DNA from: an uncultured Erwinia sp.
GTDB taxonomy: Bacteria; Pseudomonadota; Gammaproteobacteria; Enterobacterales; Enterobacteriaceae
DNA length: 37,269 nt
Reading direction: 5' to 3'
Assembly (NCBI GenBank): GCA_946221915.1
Contig: CAMIKG010000047.1
Span: 1-37,269, forward strand
In this document: in pieces, positions 24,963 through 33,814 of the stretch
How positions within the stretch are numbered: the stretch's first letter is position 1
Layout of the letters: each line of letters opens with the position of its first letter
The notes under the pieces: model-generated
Seen by the model: the letters and a program-made list of their open reading frames with translations, nothing else
The model's database searches: none
What the model was told of the DNA's origin: nothing
Program-made: the position numbers and the translations under genes

Positions 24963-27900
24963 TTACAACCCACCCGACTTAAAGGTGCGGGCCGCAGGCG
25001 CGCCAGGATTGATCGGCGTGGTTTTGCGTCCCATCGTATCCAGCCGAACCTGAAACGGCGGGAATGGCATCTCAAGACCATGCTCGCGGAATCCTTGCAG
25101 AATCAGCTGGTGCAGTTCATGGCGCAATGGCATGCGGTGTCCCATCTCTGCGGCATGAATACGCAGTTCAAACAGCTGAATGCCCTGTTGCAGATCGACG
25201 AGGAACACTTCCGGCGCGGGTGTCTCCAGTACATAGCTGCAGCGATGGCATGCCTGCAGCAGCAGGTTGGTCACCTCTTCGCTGTTGGTACTGGCAGGCG
25301 CCGGGATAGTCAACACCACACGCGTCACGGAATCCGACAGCGACCAGTTAATAAACTGTTCGGTGATAAATGCCTTGTTCGGCACGATAATCTCTTTGCG
25401 GTCCCAGTCCGTAATCGTCGTGGCGCGGGTATTAATACGCGTGATACTGCCGGTGAGATCGCGGATGGTGACGGTATCGCCGATACGAATCGGTTTTTCA
25501 AACAGAATAATCAGGCCAGAGATAAAGTTGGCGAAGATCTCCTGCATACCAAAGCCCAGTCCCAGACCCATCGCCGCCACCAGCCATTGCAGCTTCGACC
25601 ATTCGATACCAATCATTGAGAAGCCGACCAGACCACCAATCAACAGCAACAGGTATTTGGTCAGGGTGGTAATCGCATAGCCGGTGCCGGGGGCTAAACT
25701 CAGATGCTGCAGGATTGCCAGCTCCAGCAACGCGGGCATATTGCGCACCAGGTGGGTGGTAATAATAAACACCAGAATGGCGATCAGCACCGCGCCCAGA
25801 GTAATCGGCTGCAGGCTTTCAACGCCCTGCACCGTGGTGCTGACATCCCACAGGCTAATATTTTCCATAAATGCGAAGGCGGAGTGGAGTTCTGACCACA
25901 GTACAATCACCGACACCAGCGCAATCAGCGTCAGGATTGAGCGCACCAGCCGCAGTGACTGCGCGCTGATGGCATCCAGATCGATTACGGGTTCATCCAT
26001 CTCGCCGCCATCGGCGTTATGGGTGACCTCTTCTTCGCCGCGTGCGCGATGCGCCAGCATCTCAGCACGACGCTGACGCGCACGGTCAAAGGCAATGCGG
26101 CGTCGCTGGATCAGCATCCAGCGGCGAATAATATGATAGATAACCAGCAGCAGGAACCAGATGGCGACGGAGGTTTCCAGACGAGCCAGCAGCGCCTGCG
26201 AAGTGGCGAGATAGCCGATGCAGGCCGTCAGCGCAGCGATCAGCGGAATGCAGATCATCAGGTTCCACAGTGCCCTGTTGACCATATTTTCGCCGCTGCC
26301 TTCTTTGTCGAGATACAGCGGTATGCCAGCACGTTTCAGGCTGATAGTCACCAGGCACAGTGCACCACAAATCAGGATAAAACAGAGGCGTCCGAGAGTG
26401 GCGTAAAACTGGCGGTCTTCCAGATTGTCGAAGGCGATCAGCAGCATAATCAGCGGCACGATAAAGCCAATCGTCAGAGAGTAGTAGCGCATCGCACGCG
26501 CCACGCGCAGCTGCGGCCAGCGGAAATGCACCACAAACAGACCCTGCGGGCGGGCAAAGGCGGCGCTGATCATAAATGCCCACAGCACGGGCAAGGTGGC
26601 GGTCACGCCATCGCCAATCGCCACGGCAATCGGGTAGGGCCAGGCATTCTGTAAACCATAGCCGAGCGCCGCCCAAAGCACCGGCAGCGGCAATGCGACG
26701 ACGATCGACCAGAAAACCGTGCGCAGCGTGAGGCTGAATTGATCCTGGGTGACTTTACCGACGCGGCTGGTGGCGCGCGACAGGAACGCATGATAGTGGC
26801 GACGTGAGCTGATACTGATCGCGACCAGCAGCAGCGCGGCGAGGATCGGCAGCACCGTCTCGCGGCTGGTGAACATCATGACAAAAGCGCCGCCCAGCTG
26901 ACCGAGTGTGTCTAAAGAGAGCAGGCGATTCAGGTCGTGCGCGACATCAAGCGGGTAGCTGAGGCTGAGCGGGCTGACATCTTCCGTCCAGAACAGATAG
27001 CGGTGGGTCGCTTCTTTTACTTCCGTCAGGGCATCTTCCAGCTGGCTGTTCGCCACTTTCAGTTTGGTGACTTCGAGGATCAGCGTATCGCAACCCGAAA
27101 TCAGGGAGCTGAGTAATTCACGCTGCGTGCGCAGCTGGGCATCGAGGATTTTTTTCTGCTCGCTGGTCAGCGGCTCGCCATTCTCCTGCTTCAGCTGGCG
27201 CAGTTGCTGCTGCTGAGCAAGCTGGTTTTCGAAACGCAGACGCTGCACCCGCAGCTGTCCCATATCGCTGTCGAGCTGTTGTGACTTCGGCATATCGGGT
27301 AAGCGCGCAACCTGGGCGCGCAGGGCATCGCCGAGCAGATTAGAGGCGCCGAGCCATTGCGACTGCTCTCGCAGGGTGCTCAGCGCCTGGCGTACCTGGA
27401 TGGTCTGATTGGCGGCCTGACGCTGTTGCGAAGCCACCAAATCCATACGCTGCGCCTGCTGATTAAGCGCCGCGGAGAGCTCGCGGTTGACGCTGAACTG
27501 CTCGGTAATCGCTGGCGGCAAGTCGCTGCTGTTTTCCGCCAGCTGTTCTGTGTGCTCCAGCGCCAGTTCAGCTTCGCGCTGGCGCAGGTTGTTCTGCTGA
27601 TTGCGCAGCGCCTGCAGATAGTTATCCAGCTGGGTGGCTTTTTTCTGGTGAATTTCGGCACGCAGTCGCGCCAGTTCCTGGCGGTTATTGGCGGACAGCT
27701 GCGCCAGTTCCAGTTCATCCACCCGCGCTTTCAGTGCGGCGGACTCTGCCTGACGCGCCCAGGCTTGCGCCTGCGCCAGTGGTGTCGCCGGGCTGGCTTG
27801 CGCCTGCAGGCGTCGCTCCACTTCGCTCAGTGCACGGCGAGCCTCGGTCTGCTGCTGCGGTAGCTGCGACAGGGAGTCACTGATTTCCCGTGAGCGGTCC

Positions 27901-28289
27901 TCTTCCTGCTGCGCCTGACGTCCTTCTTCCAGCAGCTGGCTGCTGACCTGGAGGATCTCCTGATCGAGATCGGCGCTGGTCATGGTGTTGCGCACGGCTT
28001 TTGTGCTGTCGGTCAGGCTGGCAATTTGCTGGCGCAGTTCACGCGCCAGACGCGGAAAATCGTCGATCACCTGCTGGTACTGCTGACTCATCTCCTGGGA
28101 GGCTTTGCGCTCGCTGAGCGAGTTCAGCGAAGCTTCCAGCGATTGCACCAGTTCCGCCTGGGCGGTGACGTTTTTACCTGATCGGGCCTGATCCAGCTCC
28201 TGCTTAAGCTGTGTTTCATCCGGCACGCTGGCGGCGTAAACGGGCAAACTTAAACAGCAGCCCAGCAAAATTGAGAGAATCAGGCGCAC
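24963..28289 (-). CDS. mscM: Miniconductance mechanosensitive channel MscM
   Basis: 1108 residues, matching E. coli MscM (YjeP) in length and sequence. Signal peptide (1-19), a long coiled-coil periplasmic region (about 20-460), some eleven membrane segments (about 475-930), and a C-terminal MscS domain with 'GLGFGMQEIFANFISGLI', 'GDTVTIRDLTGSI' and 'DWDRKEIIVPNKAF'. It opens at low membrane tension during osmotic downshift. The start is GTG (28289), giving MRLILSILL after processing. It follows psd by 15 bases on the same strand, so the two form an operon. Confidence 0.96.
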   Translation of the reverse strand: MRLILSILLGCCLSLPVYAASVPDETQLKQELDQARSGKNVTAQAELVQSLEASLNSLSERKASQEMSQQYQQVIDDFPRLARELRQQIASLTDSTKAVRNTMTSADLDQEILQVSSQLLEEGRQAQQEEDRSREISDSLSQLPQQQTEARRALSEVERRLQAQASPATPLAQAQAWARQAESAALKARVDELELAQLSANNRQELARLRAEIHQKKATQLDNYLQALRNQQNNLRQREAELALEHTEQLAENSSDLPPAITEQFSVNRELSAALNQQAQRMDLVASQQRQAANQTIQVRQALSTLREQSQWLGASNLLGDALRAQVARLPDMPKSQQLDSDMGQLRVQRLRFENQLAQQQQLRQLKQENGEPLTSEQKKILDAQLRTQRELLSSLISGCDTLILEVTKLKVANSQLEDALTEVKEATHRYLFWTEDVSPLSLSYPLDVAHDLNRLLSLDTLGQLGGAFVMMFTSRETVLPILAALLLVAISISSRRHYHAFLSRATSRVGKVTQDQFSLTLRTVFWSIVVALPLPVLWAALGYGLQNAWPYPIAVAIGDGVTATLPVLWAFMISAAFARPQGLFVVHFRWPQLRVARAMRYYSLTIGFIVPLIMLLIAFDNLEDRQFYATLGRLCFILICGALCLVTISLKRAGIPLYLDKEGSGENMVNRALWNLMICIPLIAALTACIGYLATSQALLARLETSVAIWFLLLVIYHIIRRWMLIQRRRIAFDRARQRRAEMLAHRARGEEEVTHNADGGEMDEPVIDLDAISAQSLRLVRSILTLIALVSVIVLWSELHSAFAFMENISLWDVSTTVQGVESLQPITLGAVLIAILVFIITTHLVRNMPALLELAILQHLSLAPGTGYAITTLTKYLLLLIGGLVGFSMIGIEWSKLQWLVAAMGLGLGFGMQEIFANFISGLIILFEKPIRIGDTVTIRDLTGSITRINTRATTITDWDRKEIIVPNKAFITEQFINWSLSDSVTRVVLTIPAPASTNSEEVTNLLLQACHRCSYVLETPAPEVFLVDLQQGIQLFELRIHAAEMGHRMPLRHELHQLILQGFREHGLEMPFPPFQVRLDTMGRKTTPINPGAPAARTFKSGGL

Positions 28290-28304
28290 ATTAAGACTCT
28301 GTTA

Positions 28305-29357
28305 TCAGTGAGGGTTCTCGGGTTTGGTCGGGGCTTGCGCTGGCGCGTCGGCTGCCGTGTCGGCATGGGTCGCCGCGTGAGTATCCGTCTCAGTTGCGCT
28401 GGTGGTCTCCACCACTGTTTCTGTCGCGGTTTCCACCACTGTTTCTGCCGCCGTTGCCATCACGTTGTCTGGCGCGCTTTCTGCCGCCGTTGCGGTCAGC
28501 AGCATGGCCAGCGGCTGGCCCATGCGGGTTTTCGCTTCCGGCGTCAGGCTTTCCACCAGTTTCACCTGGCCTGGAGCAAACAGGTTGATCACCGTTGAGC
28601 CTAATTTAAAGCGGCCCATTTCCTGGCCTTTTAACAGCACCACGGCGCCTTCGGCATCCGCTTGCGGATAAGCCCAGCGCTGAATCACACCGTTTCGCGG
28701 TGGTGTGATAGTGCCCGCCCAGACGGTTTCAATACTGCCGACAATGGTGGCGCCCACCAGAATCTGCACCATCGGACCAAAATCAGTATCGAAGTAGCAG
28801 ATGACGCGTTCATTACGCGCGAACAGATTGGGGATATTTTGCGCGGTCAGCGGATTGACCGAATAGAGGTCACCGGGAACGTAGATCACTTCGCGCAGGA
28901 TACCGTTGCACGGCATATGCACGCGGTGATAGTCGCGCGGGGCGAGGTAAGTGGTGACAAACTCACCGTCGCGGAATTTGTCAGCCATCTGCCAGTTGCC
29001 CGCCAGCAGCGCTTCCAGCGTATACAGATGTCCTTTCGCCTGGAAAATCTTGTCGCCATCAATGCGGCCAAGCTGGCTGATCGCGCCATCGGCAGGCAGC
29101 ACCAGCAGATTGGGATCGGTATCGATCGGACGCGCATCATCACGCAGTGGGCGCACGAAGAAGTCATTAAAAGTGCGATAAGTGGCGGTATCCGGCTTCT
29201 GTGCTTCCGCCATATCCACTTTATAGAACCAGACAAAAGCGTCGATCACGGCTTTGGTCAGGCGACCCGCACGCTGGCTGGCGCCCCATCCGGCTAATTC
29301 TGTCAGCCACTTCTTGGGCAGCAGATGGTTCAGGCCGAGTTTAATACGATCCAACAC
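28305..29357 (-). CDS. psd: Phosphatidylserine decarboxylase proenzyme
   Basis: 350 residues. It makes phosphatidylethanolamine from phosphatidylserine at the inner membrane. Self-cleavage at the LGST motif (252-255) gives the pyruvoyl group from Ser254; D90 and H147 complete the catalytic set, at E. coli numbering. The body (1-290) is standard. The last about 60 residues are a low-complexity Thr/Ala/Glu/Val-rich tail, making the protein longer than the 322-residue E. coli enzyme. Upstream of and co-directional with mscM. Confidence 0.96.
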   Translation of the reverse strand: MLDRIKLGLNHLLPKKWLTELAGWGASQRAGRLTKAVIDAFVWFYKVDMAEAQKPDTATYRTFNDFFVRPLRDDARPIDTDPNLLVLPADGAISQLGRIDGDKIFQAKGHLYTLEALLAGNWQMADKFRDGEFVTTYLAPRDYHRVHMPCNGILREVIYVPGDLYSVNPLTAQNIPNLFARNERVICYFDTDFGPMVQILVGATIVGSIETVWAGTITPPRNGVIQRWAYPQADAEGAVVLLKGQEMGRFKLGSTVINLFAPGQVKLVESLTPEAKTRMGQPLAMLLTATAAESAPDNVMATAAETVVETATETVVETTSATETDTHAATHADTAADAPAQAPTKPENPH

Positions 29358-29464
29358 GTTAGCCTCCTGGCTTAATTCACGACGTTGAGAGAAAAAGGGG
29401 GCGAATTGTAGCAGCGCCCAATCCTTTAGGCTATGGAGCAGAGGGTAATGTCTGCTGTGGTTTT

Positions 29465-30517
29465 TTAGTCATCGTTAGCAAAGTTTTTACGTACTTTTAC
29501 CTGCGACATGCTTTCCAGAATACGGTGATAGCTGTCAAAGCGCGCTTCATTAATCGCACCGTTTTCCACCGCTTCGCGAATGGCACAGCCGGGATCGGTA
29601 TCATGCTTACAGTCGCGGAACTTGCAATGACCTAAAAACTCACGGAATTCGACAAATCCCTGAGTGATTTGTTCCGGTTCAAGATGCCAGAGACCAAACT
29701 CGCGCACGCCGGGGGAGTCGATCACATCGCCGCCATGAGGGAAGTGATACAGGCGTGAGGCGGTGGTGGTGTGCTGACCAAGACCGGAAACATCGGAGAC
29801 ATCGTTTGTCAGAATCTGATCGTTGCTGAGGTCGAGGCCCAGCAGGATGTTCAGCAGGCTCGATTTACCGACGCCGGACTGACCCGCGAAGATGCTAACC
29901 CGGTCCGTCAGGGCATTTTCCAGTTCCTGCAGACCCGCTTTGGCATAGCTTGAGACCATCAGCACGCGGTAACCAATCTGGCGATAAATATTCATCTGCT
30001 CATCGACAAAGGCACGGCCTTCGTCATCCAGCAGGTCTGTTTTGTTCAGCACCAGCAGCGGTTCGATACCCAGCGTTTCGCTGGCGATCAGGTAGCGGTC
30101 AATAATATTCAGCGACAGCTCCGGCAGGATCGCCGAAACAATAATGATTTGGTCGATGTTGGCGGCAATCGGTTTGATGCCGTCGTAAAAATCGGGGCGT
30201 GTCAGCACCGAACGGCGCTCGTGCACTGCCTCGACAATACCTTTTACCGTCGCACCGCCTTCGACGCCGGGACGCCATACCACGAGGTCGCCGGTGACCA
30301 GCGAGCGGATGGTGCGGCGAATGTTGCAGCGATGCACCGATCCGTCAGTATCTTCGACGTCGGCGTGCATACCAAAACGGCTAATCACCACGCCATCACG
30401 CGGCTCGCCAAACAGGCTGTCGTCCGGTTCTGGTTTGCCTTCACGCTGTTTCAGGCGACGTTCATGGTTAGCGCTGACGCGACGTTGCTGACCTTTGGAC
30501 AGTTTATTTTTGCTCAC
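29465..30517 (-). CDS. rsgA: Ribosome small-subunit biogenesis GTPase RsgA
   Basis: 350 residues. Circularly permuted GTPase that checks late maturation of the 30S subunit. N-terminal basic stretch and OB fold (about 40-100); GTPase motifs in permuted order: NKTD 158-161 (G4), GQSGVGKSS 212-220 (G1), DSPG 267-270 (G3); zinc ligands C298, C303, H305 and C311. Divergent from orn, as in E. coli. Confidence 0.97.
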   Translation of the reverse strand: MSKNKLSKGQQRRVSANHERRLKQREGKPEPDDSLFGEPRDGVVISRFGMHADVEDTDGSVHRCNIRRTIRSLVTGDLVVWRPGVEGGATVKGIVEAVHERRSVLTRPDFYDGIKPIAANIDQIIIVSAILPELSLNIIDRYLIASETLGIEPLLVLNKTDLLDDEGRAFVDEQMNIYRQIGYRVLMVSSYAKAGLQELENALTDRVSIFAGQSGVGKSSLLNILLGLDLSNDQILTNDVSDVSGLGQHTTTASRLYHFPHGGDVIDSPGVREFGLWHLEPEQITQGFVEFREFLGHCKFRDCKHDTDPGCAIREAVENGAINEARFDSYHRILESMSQVKVRKNFANDD

Positions 30518-30619
30518 TCTTCCTCACACGACTGACCGCTGTTCGCCCCGGCAGGGCAAAACGTCTATGATACACCCTTATGCCTTATTATGACGACTTT
30601 GGTAATAGCGGGATGAATC

Positions 30620-31165
30620 ATGAGTGGAAATGAAAATAACCTGATCTGGATCGACCTGGAAATGACTGGTCTGGATCCGGAGCGCGATCGCATTATTGAG
30701 ATCGCCACCCTGGTGACTGACGCCAATCTGAATGTGCTGGCGGAAGGCCCGGTGCTGGCGGTACATCAGAGTGATGCGCAGCTGGCGCTGATGGATGACT
30801 GGAACGTACGCACCCATACCGGCAGCGGGCTGGTGGATCGCGTTAAGGCCAGTCAGCATGACGATCGCGCGGCGGAGCTGGCGACCATCGAGTTCCTGAA
30901 GCAGTGGGTTCCGGCTAACACCTCACCTATTTGCGGCAACAGCATCGGCCAGGACCGCCGTTTCCTGTTTAAATATATGCCAGAGCTGGAAGCCTACTTC
31001 CACTATCGTTACCTGGATGTCAGTACGCTGAAAGAGCTGGCGCGTCGCTGGAAGCCTGAAATTCTGCCAGGCTTTAAAAAGCAGGGGACGCACCAGGCGA
31101 TGGACGATATCCGTGAATCCGTGGCGGAGCTGGCATATTACCGCGAGCATTTCCTGCAGCTGTAG
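30620..31165 (+). CDS. orn: Oligoribonuclease
   Basis: 181 residues, full length. DEDDh 3'-5' exonuclease that degrades diribonucleotides, including pGpG. The catalytic residues lie in 'WIDLEMTGLD' (D12 and E14), in 'CGNSIGQDRRF' and in 'THQAMDDIRES'. It ends 114 bases before tRNA-Gly, as in E. coli. Confidence 0.98.
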   Translation: MSGNENNLIWIDLEMTGLDPERDRIIEIATLVTDANLNVLAEGPVLAVHQSDAQLALMDDWNVRTHTGSGLVDRVKASQHDDRAAELATIEFLKQWVPANTSPICGNSIGQDRRFLFKYMPELEAYFHYRYLDVSTLKELARRWKPEILPGFKKQGTHQAMDDIRESVAELAYYREHFLQL

Positions 31166-31209
31166 GGGTACGCCTGCGGCGAAAATTAAATTTTTATGAC
31201 GTCAGGGTA

Positions 31210-31237
31210 TTGCAGAGTAACGTAATACCCGTATAAT
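31210..31237 (+). promoter_or_regulatory. Sigma-70 promoter of tRNA-Gly
   Basis: TTGCAG (31210-31215), a 16-base spacer and a perfect TATAAT (31232-31237), followed by a GC-rich discriminator (GCGCACCCC) typical of growth-rate-controlled stable RNA promoters. Confidence 0.85.
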
Positions 31238-31279
31238 GCGCACCCCGTAGCAATGAAGAATTTTGTTGTTACGCACCCC

Positions 31280-31355
<76 letters not shown>

Positions 31356-31752
31356 GTTTTCTTCAGTCGTTTTACCCCCCTTCTTCAGTACCCCAATTTC
31401 TTAAGCTTTAGCCACAACATCACATGCACTTTCCTTGTCGTAGCCATTATTGCGTTTTACACCTCGCTGCATTACCTGATACCGCCGTGCCATGCCTTGT
31501 TCTATGCCGCGCTGGTCGTCCGTGGCAGTGTCGGGCAACGGCACGGCGCAGACAGGACGGGGGAGCACTCGTTCAGGCGGGATTAACCTCAGGTTAACCC
31601 CTGCCAACATATTGGTATACGACAGACGCTGCTGTAGCGCCCACAATGAGTGGATATACAACAGCGGCTTGCTGATAGTGAGGCATCGAACATGACGGTA
31701 TCATCAGCCGCCGAACCGGTGCTGAATGTCCAGACCAGGAGAAAAACCAGCC
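31356..31752. other. 397-base gap between tRNA-Gly and the transaminase gene
   Basis: I see no convincing gene. It contains a perfect palindrome TTAACCT-C-AGGTTAA at 31583-31597 and, 17 bases on, TTGGTATAC ending at 31620, both possible protein-binding sites. The first part directly follows a tRNA 3' end and may be island junction sequence. Confidence 0.5.
31583..31597. promoter_or_regulatory. Palindromic candidate operator upstream of the transaminase
   Basis: Perfect 7-1-7 inverted repeat TTAACCT-C-AGGTTAA, 155 bases before the transaminase start. The size fits a dimeric repressor or activator. The cognate regulator is not in the window. Function is inferred from symmetry and position only. 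Confidence 0.4.
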
Positions 31753-32607
31753 ATGCGTACCGTCTATGTGAACGGGGAATTTGTCCCGGAGAATGAGGCG
31801 AAGATCTCTGTCTTCGACCGTGGCTTTACCTTTGCCGATGCCATCTATGAGGTCACCACCGTGCTGCGTGGCAGACTGGTCGATATCGAACTGCATCTTG
31901 CGCGCCTGCGCCGTTCACTGGCGGAGCTGGCGCTGACCCTGCAGCTCAGTGACGAGGCGTTGCTGACGATTCACCGCGAGCTGATTGCGCGTAACCAGCT
32001 GGAAGAAGGGCTGATCTATCTGCAGGTCAGCCGCGGCGTGGCCGATCGCAACTTTCATTTTCCCCCGGACGATACGCCGCCGACGGTGGTGATGTTCAGT
32101 CAGGCGAAAAAAATCGTCGACAGTGTACCGGCGTTACAGGGAATTAAGGTGATTACTCTGCCGGATTTACGCTGGGGACGCTGTGATATCAAGACTACCC
32201 AGTTGCTGTACGCCTGCATGGCTAAAGAGCAGGCCAAAGCACGGGGTGCTGACGATGCCTGGCTGGTGAAGGATGGCCTGATCACTGAAGGGACGTCCAA
32301 TAATGCATTTATCGTCACCCGCGATGGTGCGATAGTGACGCGCGACCTTTCCCACGCCCTGTTGCCGGGCATTACCCGTGGCGTGATTAATACGCTGCTC
32401 AGCGAACATCAGCTGCGTCTGGAACAGCGCGCCTGGACAGTTGGGGAAGCCGAACAGGCGACGGAGGCGTTTATTACCTCTGCCACGTCGTTTGTCTGGC
32501 CGGTGATCGCACTAAACGGTCAGCCGATCGGCGACGGTAAGCCCGGCGTGCTGACTCAACGTCTGCGTCAGCTCTATCTTGACCATGCGCTGGCGGGGCT
32601 AAAGTAA
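31753..32607 (+). CDS. D-amino-acid transaminase-like fold-type IV PLP enzyme
   Basis: 284 residues from ATG 31753, which has AGGAGA upstream and starts MRTVYVNGEFVP, as family members do; the frame is open 27 bases more. Class IV aminotransferase: 'FDRGFTFADAIYE' (21-33), the PLP lysine K147 in 'CDIKTTQLL', and 'ITEGTSNNAFIV' (177-188) with Glu179 for the pyridine nitrogen. These features match D-alanine/D-amino-acid transaminase, which swaps amino groups between D-amino acids and 2-oxo acids. A branched-chain or aminodeoxychorismate-lyase-like activity is less likely but not excluded. It precedes an amino-acid ABC transporter on the same strand. Confidence 0.85.
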   Translation: MRTVYVNGEFVPENEAKISVFDRGFTFADAIYEVTTVLRGRLVDIELHLARLRRSLAELALTLQLSDEALLTIHRELIARNQLEEGLIYLQVSRGVADRNFHFPPDDTPPTVVMFSQAKKIVDSVPALQGIKVITLPDLRWGRCDIKTTQLLYACMAKEQAKARGADDAWLVKDGLITEGTSNNAFIVTRDGAIVTRDLSHALLPGITRGVINTLLSEHQLRLEQRAWTVGEAEQATEAFITSATSFVWPVIALNGQPIGDGKPGVLTQRLRQLYLDHALAGLK

Positions 32608-32920
32608 TCCTGCGGCAGCCGGATTAAGCAAAATCCCCACCGCCAGGTCAGGAAACTGCCCTGGCCGATATCACCGGTCTGATGCCCTTTCCCATAAAAA
32701 TGGCAAGGGCAGCAAAGCAGACGCCATTTCATTATGCGAATTTTAGCGTTAGTTATCTATTTTTATCATTTGCCTCAAAACAGCCTCTGCCGTCAGAATA
32801 ATTTTTCAGGCGGCGCCTGAATACACTCACATTATAAAAGCTTACGCAAAGCAGTGTTATTCGTTGTCTTTATTTACAGCGAACGTGATTGTTTTCGCGA
32901 TATCAGGAAAAGGTCCCATC
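32608..32920. other. 313-base gap upstream of the ABC operon, with hairpins
   Basis: No gene seen. Hairpins: GCCAGG/CCTGGC (32642-32665); TGCCCTT/AAGGGCA (32683-32711) with an inner CCAT/ATGG stem, a possible end for the transaminase transcript; and a perfect palindrome at 32805-32821. The AT-rich stretch around 32740-32780 is the most likely promoter area, but no clear -35/-10 pair stands out. Confidence 0.5.
32805..32821. promoter_or_regulatory. Palindromic candidate operator upstream of the binding-protein gene
   Basis: Perfect 7-3-7 inverted repeat TTCAGGC-GGC-GCCTGAA, about 100 bases before the start of the binding-protein gene. It could bind a dimeric regulator or form a leader hairpin. 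It is unlike the palindrome upstream of the transaminase. Confidence 0.4.
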
Positions 32921-33814
32921 ATGAAATTATCCAAATTACTGCTGTCGCTGGTCATGGCGGGGAGCCTGTCCTCAGCCTGGGCGGCAGATCAAAATGTCCC
33001 CTCCCACACCACTTTCCAGGTCAGTGCCGATAATCAATTAAAAAGCAAATTGCCTGAAGAGATTCTGAAACGCGGTTATATTCTGGCGGGCACCAATCCT
33101 AATACGCCACCTACCACCTTTTATCAGGAAGATAATAAAACTCTGGCCGGGCGTGAAATCGATATTTTCAACGCTGTCGCCGGACGCCTTGGCGTGGCGG
33201 TGCACTGGCAGGATACCGGCGGTTTCGACAATATTATTCCCGGTCTGAAATCTGGTCGCTACGACGTGGCGTTGTCCAATATTAATGCTACCAAAAAGCG
33301 TATGGACCAGGTCGATTTTGTCAGCTATTACGACGCATCACGCCTTGGCGTGATCTCGCGTAAAGACGCCAACATCGCGCCATTTACCTCATTCCAGCAG
33401 ATCTGCGGCCAGGAAGTGGGCGGCGGTGCGGGCACCACACAGCTGACGCGTCTGGAAGAGGCCAGCAAAGCCTGTGAAGCAGCCGGTAAACCGGCGCTGA
33501 AAATCGCGGTATTCCCGGATCGTCCATCCGGTGTGCAGGCGGTGGTTAGTGGTCGCGTGCCGCTGTTCTTCGGCCCGTATGAAGGCTTAACCTGGCAGGT
33601 TTCGCAGGTGAAAGCGCTGGCGATGACCGGCACTATTGAGGTGAATGATGCGCCTGTTTCCATAGCGTTCCCGAAAGATTCCGCGCTGGAAGAAGCGGTG
33701 CAGGGCGCGCTGAACTCGCTGATTAAAGATGGTACTTATCAAAAGATTCTTGATAAGTGGTCGATTGGTTTCGGCGCAGTGAAAGAAGCGAAACGTAATC
33801 AAGAGATTCTGTAA
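32921..33814 (+). CDS. ABC transporter substrate-binding protein, family 3 (polar amino acids)
   Basis: 297 residues from ATG 32921, which has AAGG upstream and a clear Sec signal peptide ('MKLSKLLLSLVMAGSLSSAWA', cut after AWA). Periplasmic family-3 binding protein: 'LKRGYILAGTNPNTPP', 'EIDIFNAVAGRLGV', 'IIPGLKSGRYDVALSNINAT', 'RPSGVQAVVSGRVPLFFG', 'LIKDGTYQKILDKWSI'. Captures an amino acid or related compound; the exact ligand cannot be read. The longer open frame from 32864 would bury the signal peptide. Its stop overlaps the permease ATG by one base (TAATG). Confidence 0.93.
   Translation: MKLSKLLLSLVMAGSLSSAWAADQNVPSHTTFQVSADNQLKSKLPEEILKRGYILAGTNPNTPPTTFYQEDNKTLAGREIDIFNAVAGRLGVAVHWQDTGGFDNIIPGLKSGRYDVALSNINATKKRMDQVDFVSYYDASRLGVISRKDANIAPFTSFQQICGQEVGGGAGTTQLTRLEEASKACEAAGKPALKIAVFPDRPSGVQAVVSGRVPLFFGPYEGLTWQVSQVKALAMTGTIEVNDAPVSIAFPKDSALEEAVQGALNSLIKDGTYQKILDKWSIGFGAVKEAKRNQEIL

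Noticed and set aside
32701..32715. TGGCAAGGGCAGC as a sigma-54 promoter before the ABC genes
   Set aside because: The -12 TTGC element is missing at the required spacing; the bases belong to a hairpin.
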